From: Ignavibacteriaceae bacterium
GTDB taxonomy: Bacteria; Bacteroidota; Ignavibacteria; Ignavibacteriales; Ignavibacteriaceae
Length of the DNA: 64,000 bases
Assembly: GCA_023229425.1 (NCBI GenBank)
Contig: JALNZG010000001.1
Location: 434,001 to 498,000 of the forward strand
Direction of reading: 5' to 3'
Numbering within the stretch: position 1 is the first letter of the stretch; every line of letters begins with the position of its first letter. The notes below the pieces were generated by a model. That model ran no database searches, was not told the DNA's origin, and saw nothing but the letters and a program-made list of their open reading frames with translations. The position numbers and the translations under genes are program-made. Shown here one piece after another: positions 16,558 to 23,878 of the stretch.

Positions 16558-19500
16558 ATGAAATTAAAACTTCTTCTAACTTTTTTCACTACCATTTTCA
16601 TCCTTTCATTTTCTCTACTCTTTATACTTCATAATTCTGTACAAAAAGAAATCGTTGAAAGATTTCAGGCACAGCAGCTTTTTACCACGAAACAACTTGC
16701 AAAAGAACTAGAAGTGTATTTGCAAAATGAAACTCAATCCGTTGGAAAACTTGCTTCATCAACCTTCCTAAAAAGTAATAATATAAACCAAATATCAGCA
16801 ACTGTCCAAGAATACTCTGAGAATTATAAAAAAGAACATATTCGGTCGATTTGCGTATTTAACGAAAAGGGATCGATCATTTACTCGACCTTAAAAGAAG
16901 CTGTTTCACTTGAACATAGTGATGCTCAATTTTACAAATGGGGGAGACAAAAAGAAAATAAAGGGGAGCAATTTATTACTACTGAGGTGCCACTGGTCTT
17001 TTCACCTCCGGGTAAAGAATCAACTTTCCGCGTACTCATTGCTTCTCCGATTTATAATGAATCAAACTCTTTTGGTTTAATTTCGAAAAGCGTGCAGCGA
17101 GAGAAATTTCCCGATAGATACGTTGGACTTGTTGTTGTCGTTGTTGACTTAGGGGATATTTTATCTTCATTTTTCAAAAGTGAGAGGGTGTATAATACAA
17201 AAGGAAGTACATGGCTTTTGGATAACAATGGCACCCTGTTGTACCATCCTAAACATCCAGAAATGCTTATGTTTAACCTGCATCGGCAGGATGAAACGTG
17301 TCGTGAGTGTCATGATTCATTCAAATATGTAGAAACTATTCTTGCCAAAACATCTGGTACGACAGAATATCAACTTAAAGATAACCAACAGAAACTATCA
17401 AGCTTTACTTCACTCAGCTACAAAAACATTTCATGGAAAATTGTTGTTAATATGCCACTCGATGAGGTAACGAGTTTTGTAGATTCTAATCTCTATCAAA
17501 CCTTAGCTCTTTTTGCAGTTATTACGCTCACACTCATAGGTACAGCATTTTATATTTTTCGTAGTGACCGGTTGAAAATTCGAGCAGAAGAAGAAACGAG
17601 ACAATGGCAGCAAAAACGGGTGTTAGATGATGCAATACGGGAATCTGAAGAACGATACCGTCAGCTTGTAGAAATTTCACCCGATGCGATTGTCGTTTTA
17701 TGTGAAGGGAAAATTGTTTATGCTAACTCCACGGCATTAGTATTGTACGGCGCTTCAATTCCCAACGATTTACTAGGAAAAAATGCACTCGATTTGGTGC
17801 ACCCGGACGACCGAGAGATGGCTGGCAACCAGATATCGGAAGTATTAAGAACCGGACAAGCTGCGCCGATGATTGAGGAGCGGTTGACACGTTTAGATGG
17901 AAGTTATTTAGAAGTAGAAGTTTCTTCAGTCGTCTCCACTTATCTGAATAAACTGGCTGTACAAATAGTTGCGCACGATATCACAGAACGGAAACGAACG
18001 GAATTAGAACATCAGGTAATATTTGAAATTACACAGGGTATTACAGCCAATACAAATCTTGATGAACTGCTGAAGTTGATACATGATTCTCTGAAGAAAG
18101 CAATTTATGCGGAAAATTGTTTTGTTGCACTGCATGATCAAACTACAGGACTTTTTAGTTTTCCATATTTTATAGATAAATTTGATCAAACTCCAGAACC
18201 CGTAACGATGGAGAAAAGTTGCACTGCTTATGTATTCCGAACCGGAAAACCGTTGCTGCTTACGCAAGAATTATTTGACGGTCTTGTGGTGCAAAACGAA
18301 GTGGAGTTAGTTGGTTCAAATTCTCCGTCCTGGTTAGGTGTACCATTACGAACGCCCTCAAGGGTAATCGGCGTTTTAGTTCTTCAACATTACGAAGAAG
18401 AGAATGTCTATTCAGAAGGTGATATTAAATTTCTCGAAGCGGTTGGAAGCCAAATTGCCGTTGTTATAGAGCGTAAACGCGTAGAAGAAGATTTGAGAAA
18501 TGAACGGTTATTGTTACGCACGATGATTGATCATATTCCCGATTCAATTTATTGCAAAGACACCGCCTGCCGCAAAACACTTGCCAACAAGACCGAATTA
18601 CATTATTCGGGGGCAAAGACAGAAGCAGAAATTTTAGGGAAGACAGATTTTGATATGTATCCAAAAGAAATTGCAGATGGCTTTTTTGCAGATGATCAAT
18701 TAGTGATACAAACAGGTCATCCGGTTCTTGATAGAGAAGAATATGTGCTTGATGAGAAGGGGCAAAAGCAGTGGCTGCTCACTTCAAAACTGCCTTTGAA
18801 AGATGAAAAAGGAAATATTACAGGCATTGTCGGTATTGGCCGTAATATCACTAAACGTAAACGAGCTGAAGAAGCGCTCACAAATGAAAGAACGTTACTC
18901 CGAACAATTATTGATTTAATTCCAGATGCTATCTATGTAAAAGATATTAATGGAAGAAAAATACTTGCCAATCCGAAGGAAGTTCAGATTTCCGGTAAGA
19001 ATTCGGAAGATGAAGTTCTCGGGAAAACCGATGCTGAATTATTCCCTGAGCGTGTAGAGCAGCAATTCCAGGAAGAAGATCAATCCGTTTTACAATCGGG
19101 TAAATCTATCGTTGATATCGAGGGCAAATTGCTGGATAAAAACAGGCAGGTTCATTGGCTACTGGGATCAAAAGTACCATTGCTGGATGCACAGGGGAAC
19201 ATAATCGGTATAGTCGGTCTAAACCATGATATCACAGATCGAAAACGTTCAGAAGAAGAAATTACAAAAAGTAATGAACAACTTTCAAGAACCATTGCAG
19301 AAAAGGATAAATTTTTTTCGATTATAGCTCATGATTTAAGAAGTCCTTTCCATGGAATAATGACTTTAACCGAAATGATGGCAAGTGGGAGTGAGGAGTT
19401 TTCGAAAGATGAATTAATGGAATTCAGCCAAAATATGCATGAACAGGCTACTAATCTCTTCAAGTTGATTGAAAATTTATTAGAGTGGGCTCAAATGCAA

Positions 19501-19998
19501 AGAGGATCAATAACATTTACACCGCAGGAGTTAGGTCTATCCGATATGGTGACGCAAAGTATTGACACAATAAAGTTGCGAGCTGAACAAAAAGGAATTA
19601 TTATTTCGAATGAAGTACCCGGATCCGTAAAGGTAGATGCAGACGAAAGAATGGTAAATACCGTCCTTAGAAATCTCATATCCAATTCAGTAAAATTTAC
19701 AAAGCGAGATGGAAAAATAACTGTAAGAGCTAAAACAACAGACAATAATATGGTAGAAATTTGCGTTAGTGATAGTGGTGTAGGAATGAATGAAAAAAAT
19801 GTTAACAGGTTGTTCAAGATGAATGAGAAGGTAGGTTCAAAGGGAACGGAAGGAGAGCCAAGCACTGGGTTGGGTTTATTACTTTGTAAAGAATTTGTCG
19901 AAAAACATGGTGGGAAAATTTGGGCTGAAAGTCAGCAAAATATTGGCAGTACCTTCTGTTTTACGCTTCCACAGGCAAATATAAAGGGAAATATTTAG
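16558..19998 (+). CDS. Membrane sensor histidine kinase with CXXCH sensor, PAS-GAF-PAS-PAS and HisKA-HATPase
   Basis: A 1146 aa sensor kinase. Residues about 5-27 form membrane helix 1, about 28-315 an extracytoplasmic Cache-like sensor containing CRECH (248-252), a covalent haem c attachment motif, and about 318-340 membrane helix 2. Then follow PAS (about 365-480, ERYRQLVEISPDAIVV), GAF (about 490-640), and two PAS domains (about 650-900) that repeat each other (LLRTMIDHIPDSIYCKD and LLRTIIDLIPDAIYVKD). HisKA has the phospho-acceptor in IIAHDLRSP (H925), and HATPase_c has NLISNSVKF, DSGVGM and GLGLLLCKEF. No receiver domain is present and no response regulator is adjacent, so its partner is elsewhere. 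A haem in the sensor would suggest redox or gas sensing (inference). Confidence 0.93.
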   Translation: MKLKLLLTFFTTIFILSFSLLFILHNSVQKEIVERFQAQQLFTTKQLAKELEVYLQNETQSVGKLASSTFLKSNNINQISATVQEYSENYKKEHIRSICVFNEKGSIIYSTLKEAVSLEHSDAQFYKWGRQKENKGEQFITTEVPLVFSPPGKESTFRVLIASPIYNESNSFGLISKSVQREKFPDRYVGLVVVVVDLGDILSSFFKSERVYNTKGSTWLLDNNGTLLYHPKHPEMLMFNLHRQDETCRECHDSFKYVETILAKTSGTTEYQLKDNQQKLSSFTSLSYKNISWKIVVNMPLDEVTSFVDSNLYQTLALFAVITLTLIGTAFYIFRSDRLKIRAEEETRQWQQKRVLDDAIRESEERYRQLVEISPDAIVVLCEGKIVYANSTALVLYGASIPNDLLGKNALDLVHPDDREMAGNQISEVLRTGQAAPMIEERLTRLDGSYLEVEVSSVVSTYLNKLAVQIVAHDITERKRTELEHQVIFEITQGITANTNLDELLKLIHDSLKKAIYAENCFVALHDQTTGLFSFPYFIDKFDQTPEPVTMEKSCTAYVFRTGKPLLLTQELFDGLVVQNEVELVGSNSPSWLGVPLRTPSRVIGVLVLQHYEEENVYSEGDIKFLEAVGSQIAVVIERKRVEEDLRNERLLLRTMIDHIPDSIYCKDTACRKTLANKTELHYSGAKTEAEILGKTDFDMYPKEIADGFFADDQLVIQTGHPVLDREEYVLDEKGQKQWLLTSKLPLKDEKGNITGIVGIGRNITKRKRAEEALTNERTLLRTIIDLIPDAIYVKDINGRKILANPKEVQISGKNSEDEVLGKTDAELFPERVEQQFQEEDQSVLQSGKSIVDIEGKLLDKNRQVHWLLGSKVPLLDAQGNIIGIVGLNHDITDRKRSEEEITKSNEQLSRTIAEKDKFFSIIAHDLRSPFHGIMTLTEMMASGSEEFSKDELMEFSQNMHEQATNLFKLIENLLEWAQMQRGSITFTPQELGLSDMVTQSIDTIKLRAEQKGIIISNEVPGSVKVDADERMVNTVLRNLISNSVKFTKRDGKITVRAKTTDNNMVEICVSDSGVGMNEKNVNRLFKMNEKVGSKGTEGEPSTGLGLLLCKEFVEKHGGKIWAESQQNIGSTFCFTLPQANIKGNI

Positions 19999-20209
19999 TT
20001 GGATTACAAAGAAATGTAGAGAAAAGAAGAACGTTTAATTGCTCTTTTGTAAATTCCAGTTAATCTATACTGAGGTGATTCTCATACCAAATACATTACC
20101 AGTTTCCGGTTAAAGAGGATAATTACCAAAAGCGGGTAAAAATTCTTCCCATAAACGCAAAAAAATTTTCATTTAAATAAGAAAGTATTATATTTGAAAT
20201 CCAATAAAT

Positions 20210-20238
20210 TTGCATTTTAAAGAAAATGCTGGTAATTT
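20210..20238 (+). promoter_or_regulatory. Predicted promoter of the tRNA-Tyr operon
   Basis: TTGCAT (20210-20215), a 17 bp spacer and TAATTT (20233-20238) put the transcript start about 15 bp before tRNA-Tyr. It is the best pair in the 260 bp between the kinase and the tRNA cluster. No ORF lies in that gap. Confidence 0.5.
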
Positions 20239-20259
20239 TGTGTCTCTTTTGTCAATTAT

Positions 20260-20343
20260 GGGCGGACGCCGGAGTTGGAGAGCCGGGGCGGACTGTAAAT
20301 CCGTTGGCATACGCCTTTGGGGGTTCGAGTCCCTCGCCGCCCA
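20260..20343 (+). tRNA. tRNA-Tyr (GTA)
   Basis: A class II tRNA of 84 nt with a long variable arm. The anticodon GTA is at 20295-20297 in the loop CTGTAAA. The T-arm is GGGGG-TTCGAGT-CCCTC. Acceptor GGGCGG pairs with CCGCCC, and pair 7 is a mismatch (A with G). The discriminator is A and the 3' CCA is not encoded. It is first of the cluster Tyr-Gly-Thr-rpmG-Trp. Confidence 0.95.
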
Positions 20344-20384
20344 CAGAAGTTTTGTGTTCTTAAAATATTGGAAATATTACAACT

Positions 20385-20458
20385 GCGGGAGTAACTCAGT
20401 TGGCTAGAGTCACAGCCTTCCAAGCTGTTGGTCGCGGGTTCGAATCCCGTCTCCCGCT
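20385..20458 (+). tRNA. tRNA-Gly (TCC)
   Basis: A cloverleaf of 74 nt. Acceptor GCGGGAG pairs with CTCCCGC. The anticodon TCC is at 20419-20421 in the loop CTTCCAA, and the T-arm is GCGGG-TTCGAAT-CCCGT. The discriminator is T and CCA is not encoded. It lies 41 bp after tRNA-Tyr. Confidence 0.96.
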
Positions 20459-20489
20459 CTCTAGATTTTTTTAGAAGAGTTCTCTCTCC

Positions 20490-20562
20490 GCTGACGTAGC
20501 TCAGTTGGTAGAGCACATCCTTGGTAAGGATGAGGTCACCGGTTCAATCCCGGTCGTCAGCT
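20490..20562 (+). tRNA. tRNA-Thr (GGT)
   Basis: A cloverleaf of 73 nt. Acceptor GCTGACG pairs with CGTCAGC. The anticodon GGT is at 20523-20525 in the loop TTGGTAA with stem CATCC/GGATG. The discriminator is T and CCA is not encoded. It lies 31 bp after tRNA-Gly. Confidence 0.96.
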
Positions 20563-20597
20563 CAATTAATTTATAAATAGAATAAGATAGTTATTAT

Positions 20598-20747
20598 ATG
20601 AGAGAAATAATCACCCTTGAATGTGTTGAGTGTAAAAGAAGAAATTACACCACAACAAAAAACAAACGTAACCATCCTAGTCGTGTAGAATTTAAAAAAT
20701 ACTGCCGATGGGATCGAAAGCATACTATTCACAAGGAAACCAAGTAG
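20598..20747 (+). CDS. rpmG: 50S ribosomal protein L33
   Basis: A small ribosomal protein of 49 aa (MREIITLECVECKRRN to HKETK), the usual L33 length. CVEC plus a later single Cys (KYCRWDRKH) leave three of the four zinc ligands of the C+ type, so zinc binding may be lost or altered. It sits between tRNA-Thr and tRNA-Trp, where many bacteria also place it just before secE. The ATG has no strong ribosome site. Confidence 0.95.
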   Translation: MREIITLECVECKRRNYTTTKNKRNHPSRVEFKKYCRWDRKHTIHKETK

Positions 20748-20755
20748 TACTTGCT

Positions 20756-20828
20756 ACGTCAGTGGCTCAATTGGTAGAGCAGCGGTCTCCAAAACCGCAG
20801 GTTGGGGGTTCGAGTCCCTCCTGACGTG
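20756..20828 (+). tRNA. tRNA-Trp (CCA)
   Basis: A cloverleaf of 73 nt. Acceptor ACGTCAG pairs with CTGACGT. The anticodon CCA is at 20789-20791 in the loop CTCCAAA with stem GCGGT/ACCGC. The discriminator is G and CCA is not encoded at the 3' end. It starts 8 bp after the rpmG stop and 18 bp before secE. Confidence 0.97.
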
Positions 20829-20846
20829 CAGAAAGCTTCAAACATT

Positions 20847-21029
20847 ATGATAAATAAAATAAAAGCCTTCTTTAATGATGTAGTTAAAGAAATGAAAAAA
20901 GTTACTTGGCCGTCAAAAGAAGAACTCAAAGAGTCCACAACTATTGTGGTTATTGTTTGTTTGATTTTTGCCGCGCTAACTTATATCATTGATATGGCAA
21001 TCACCCAGGTTTTTAAAGGAATATTTTAG
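20847..21029 (+). CDS. secE: Preprotein translocase subunit SecE
   Basis: The small clamp subunit of the SecYEG protein-export channel in the inner membrane, 60 aa. It has an amphipathic helix with the family motif VVKEMKKVTWPSKEEL and one C-terminal transmembrane segment (about residues 32-55, TTIVVIVCLIFAALTYII). This is the single-helix form common outside Proteobacteria. The ATG at 20847 gives the family-typical N-terminus; starts further upstream fall inside tRNA-Trp. It is followed 9 bp later by nusG. Confidence 0.95.
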   Translation: MINKIKAFFNDVVKEMKKVTWPSKEELKESTTIVVIVCLIFAALTYIIDMAITQVFKGIF

Positions 21030-21038
21030 GTATAATTG

Positions 21039-21575
21039 ATGGATTCTCGTTGGTATGTAGTTAGAACGTTTTCAGGGCATGAAAACAAGGTAAAAAATCT
21101 TATTGATCTTGAATTGAAAGATAACGAAAAGCTTTTAGTGAAGATACAACAAGTCCTTGTTCCCACTGAAAAGGTTTTCGAAGTACGTGACGGAAAGAAA
21201 AGAAGCAAAACAAAAAACTTTTTTCCCGGATATATCCTTTTACAAGCTGAACTTGATGCTCAGGTTAAGGATTTTATTCTTAATACTCCGTCTGTTATGG
21301 GATTCCTCGGCCAGCAGAATAACCCAAATCCGCTTCAACCGGATGAAGTTAAGAGAATTGTCGGAAGAATTGCTCAGGATTCGGATGGAGAGAGAAGTGA
21401 AACGATTTATCGCCAAGGTGATTTAGTTAAAATTATTGATGGTCCTTTCAATAATTTTACCGGTAGTGTTGAAGAGGTTAACGAAGAGAAAATGAAAATT
21501 AAAGTGTTGGTCTCAATTTTTGGCAGAAAAACTCCTGTTGAAATTGATTTTGTTCAAGCAGAGTTAGAGAAGTAA
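21039..21575 (+). CDS. nusG: Transcription termination/antitermination protein NusG
   Basis: Binds the RNA polymerase clamp to promote processive transcription, and couples it to Rho or to the ribosome through S10. The 178 aa have an NGN domain starting WYVVRTFSGHENKVKN with PGYILLQ and TPSVMGFLG, and a C-terminal KOW domain with GDLVKIIDGPFNNFTGSVEEV. I chose the ATG at 21039 over the TTG one codon earlier. It follows secE closely and begins the rplKAJL-rpoBC run. Confidence 0.97.
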   Translation: MDSRWYVVRTFSGHENKVKNLIDLELKDNEKLLVKIQQVLVPTEKVFEVRDGKKRSKTKNFFPGYILLQAELDAQVKDFILNTPSVMGFLGQQNNPNPLQPDEVKRIVGRIAQDSDGERSETIYRQGDLVKIIDGPFNNFTGSVEEVNEEKMKIKVLVSIFGRKTPVEIDFVQAELEK

Positions 21576-21594
21576 ATTCTAAAGGAATGTTACA

Positions 21595-22020
21595 ATGGCT
21601 AAGAAAATCACAGCTTATATTAAATTACAAATTACAGCCGGAAAAGCTAATCCTTCTCCTCCGGTAGGTCCTGCTTTAGGTCAAAAAGGTGTTAATATCA
21701 TGGAGTTTTGCAAGCAGTTTAATGCAAAAACTTCAGGTCAAGAAGGTTTAATTATTCCTGTAGTTATTACAGTTTTTTCAGATAAATCCTTCACCTTTAT
21801 TACAAAAACTCCTCCTGCGGCTGTTCTTTTAAAAAGAGCGGCTAAAATTGAAAAAGGAGCGGCGGAACCGAACAAAATAAAAGTCGGAAAGGTTTCTAAA
21901 ACTCAGGTTGAAGAAATTGCCAAATTAAAAATGCCTGATCTCAACGCAAATGATGTTGAACATGCTATGAGTATGGTTGCCGGAACCGCGAGAAGTATGG
22001 GAATTACTGTAGATGATTAA
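21595..22020 (+). CDS. rplK: 50S ribosomal protein L11
   Basis: Forms the GTPase-associated centre with 23S rRNA and L10, where EF-G and EF-Tu act. The 141 aa are normal for the family. The N-terminal signature PPVGPALGQKGVNIMEFC and the C-terminal rRNA-binding part (VEEIAKLKMPDLNA, AMSMVAGTARSMGI) are intact. It lies 19 bp after nusG, with ribosome site AAAGGA. Confidence 0.98.
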   Translation: MAKKITAYIKLQITAGKANPSPPVGPALGQKGVNIMEFCKQFNAKTSGQEGLIIPVVITVFSDKSFTFITKTPPAAVLLKRAAKIEKGAAEPNKIKVGKVSKTQVEEIAKLKMPDLNANDVEHAMSMVAGTARSMGITVDD

Positions 22021-22044
22021 TTATAATAATGAGATGATTTCAAT

Positions 22045-22740
22045 ATGAAAACTTCAAAAAGAGTTAAAGCAATTAATAAAGCGATTGATAAAAACAAAGA
22101 TTATACAATTGCCGAAGCCGTTAAAACCCTGCAGGAGCAAACAAAGGTTAAGTTTGTTGAATCACTTGATTGTGCTATTCGCCTGGGTGTAGATCCAAGA
22201 CATGCAGATCAGATGATTAGAGGAACGGTTTCTCTTCCAAACGGAACCGGAAAAGAAGTCCGGGTTTTGGTAATGGCTAAGGGTCCAAAAGCGAAAGAAG
22301 CTTTAGACGCAGGTGCAGACTATGCAGGCTTGGAAGATTACTTGGAAAAAATTAAAGGCGGATGGGCTGACATCGATGTGCTTATTGCAACCCCCGATGT
22401 GATGGCTGAAGTTGGTAAGCTTGGAAAAATATTAGGTCCAAAAGGTTTAATGCCTAATCCTAAAAGCGGAACTGTTACTATGGATGTAGAAAAAGCTGTA
22501 AAAGAAGTAAAAGCCGGAAAGATTGAATTCCGTGTTGATAAAACCGGGATTGTACATGTTTCCGTTGGTAAATTGAATTTTGAAACTGACAAATTAGTCG
22601 AGAATACAAACGCATTTCTTAATATGATAGTTAAACTGAAACCTGCTAGCGCAAAAGGTACATACGTTAAAAGTGTTTTCCTTTCGTCAACTATGGGCCC
22701 AGGTTTAAAAATATCAAAAGAAGAAGTTGCTGTACACTAA
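22045..22740 (+). CDS. rplA: 50S ribosomal protein L1
   Basis: Binds the mobile L1 stalk of 23S rRNA near the E site and often represses its own operon in bacteria. The 231 aa carry GTVSLPNGTGKEVRVLV and the RNA-binding LGKILGPKGLMPNPKSGTV. It is followed by 68 bp before rplJ, the longest spacer of the rplKAJL set, where an L10-type leader would be expected, but I do not recognise a specific structure there. Confidence 0.98.
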   Translation: MKTSKRVKAINKAIDKNKDYTIAEAVKTLQEQTKVKFVESLDCAIRLGVDPRHADQMIRGTVSLPNGTGKEVRVLVMAKGPKAKEALDAGADYAGLEDYLEKIKGGWADIDVLIATPDVMAEVGKLGKILGPKGLMPNPKSGTVTMDVEKAVKEVKAGKIEFRVDKTGIVHVSVGKLNFETDKLVENTNAFLNMIVKLKPASAKGTYVKSVFLSSTMGPGLKISKEEVAVH

Positions 22741-22808
22741 AAGTTTATTACGCACTGTAATGCTTCTATCCGACTCCATGTCAATAACTAAAATGATGTA
22801 GGAGAAAA

Positions 22809-23330
22809 ATGAATAAAAACGAAAAAGCTGAAGTTGTTGAAAAAGTAGTTGATTTGGTGAACAAATCTACTGCTCTTTACATAACAGACTACAGCGGAAT
22901 TAATGTTGAAGACATAAAAAATCTTCGGAGAGAATTCAGAAAACAAGGCGCTCAATACAAAGTAATTAAAAATACTTTGTTGAAAAGAGCTATCGTTCAA
23001 GCTGGAAAATATGAAAAACTCGAAGCAAGCTTAATCGGGATGTCCGGTGCTGTCTTTGCTGGAGAAAATTCTGTTGCCCCGGCTAAAATTATCAAAAAAT
23101 ATTACTCAGAGAAACAAAAGCTTCCGTTAAAAGCTTGCTATATTGAGTCTCAATACTTTGACGGCAAATTGCTCGATCAATTGGCTACGCTTCCGAGTAA
23201 ACCGGAAATTATTGCAGGGATTTTGGGAAGTCTTAATGCCCCTGCCTCCGGGATTGTTGGTGTTATCAATTCTGTACTGCGCGAGCTTGTTAGTGTGGTT
23301 GACGAAATCGCCAAGAAAAAAGCCGCTTAA
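22809..23330 (+). CDS. rplJ: 50S ribosomal protein L10
   Basis: The base of the ribosomal stalk: it anchors L7/L12 dimers and binds 23S rRNA next to L11. The 173 aa have N-terminal YITDYSGINVEDIKNLRREF, the typical KVIKNTLLKRA, and a C-terminal helix for L12 dimers. Start codon ATG with GTAGGAG upstream. rplL follows after 37 bp. Confidence 0.97.
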   Translation: MNKNEKAEVVEKVVDLVNKSTALYITDYSGINVEDIKNLRREFRKQGAQYKVIKNTLLKRAIVQAGKYEKLEASLIGMSGAVFAGENSVAPAKIIKKYYSEKQKLPLKACYIESQYFDGKLLDQLATLPSKPEIIAGILGSLNAPASGIVGVINSVLRELVSVVDEIAKKKAA

Positions 23331-23367
23331 ATAAATTTTAATAAAGAAAATAATTAGGAGATCTGAA

Positions 23368-23742
23368 ATGTCCGAAAAAGTTGCTGAATTAGTAGAAAAA
23401 ATAAAAAGCTTAACCTTGGTTGAAGCCTCTGAATTGAAAAAAGCTTTGGAAGAAGAATTTGGAGTTACTGCCGCTGCCCCTGTTGTTATGGGTGCTGCTG
23501 TTGCCGCCGCTGCTGCTCCGGTTGAAGAACAAACCGAATTTAACGTTAATCTTATAGCTGCAGGTGAGAAAAAAATCAATGTAATTAAAGTTGTCCGCGC
23601 TCATACCGGATTAGGTTTAAAAGAAGCAAAAGACCTTGTTGACAGCGCACCAAAAGCAGTCAAAGAAAGTGTTTCTAAAGACGAAGCCGAAAAACTTAAA
23701 AAAGAACTCGAAGAAGCCGGCGCTACAGTAGAAGTAAAATAA
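23368..23742 (+). CDS. rplL: 50S ribosomal protein L7/L12
   Basis: The flexible stalk protein that recruits and stimulates translation GTPases. The 124 aa have an N-terminal dimerisation domain, an Ala-rich hinge (VVMGAAVAAAAAP) and the C-terminal factor-binding domain with INVIKVVRAHTGLGLKEAK. A strong AGGAG ribosome site fits the high copy number of this protein. The gene is followed by a hairpin that could lower read-through into rpoB. Confidence 0.98.
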   Translation: MSEKVAELVEKIKSLTLVEASELKKALEEEFGVTAAAPVVMGAAVAAAAAPVEEQTEFNVNLIAAGEKKINVIKVVRAHTGLGLKEAKDLVDSAPKAVKESVSKDEAEKLKKELEEAGATVEVK

Positions 23743-23776
23743 TTATTAACTTTTTATTTCATCGTTCCCTTTTCTT

Positions 23777-23813
23777 AAAAAAGTGATCCCGATTACTTCG
23801 GGATCGCTTTTTC
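23777..23813 (+). terminator. Hairpin with T-run between rplL and rpoB (attenuator candidate)
   Basis: GATCCCGA (23785-23792) pairs with TCGGGATC (23798-23805) around TTACT. The stem extends outward through an A-run that pairs with the following T-run. It resembles a Rho-independent terminator. Since rpoB has no obvious separate promoter, it probably acts as a partial terminator, as known between rplL and rpoB in Escherichia coli. Confidence 0.75.
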
Positions 23814-23878
23814 TTTTTGTTTGTAATGATGATACAGGATACAAGCTATGATTTCGAAAACTAATTGGAGGATTTCAC

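Noticed and set aside
20256..20516. Minus-strand ORF through the tRNA cluster
   Set aside because: It is the complement of tRNA-Tyr, tRNA-Gly and part of tRNA-Thr, a common false gene call.
22741..22808. L10 leader / ribosomal protein autoregulatory RNA
   Set aside because: The spacer is short and I could not fold the known kink-turn pattern by eye; not supported enough to call.
23127..23579. Minus-strand ORF of 150 codons opposite rplJ and rplL
   Set aside because: Shadow of two well-supported ribosomal protein genes.
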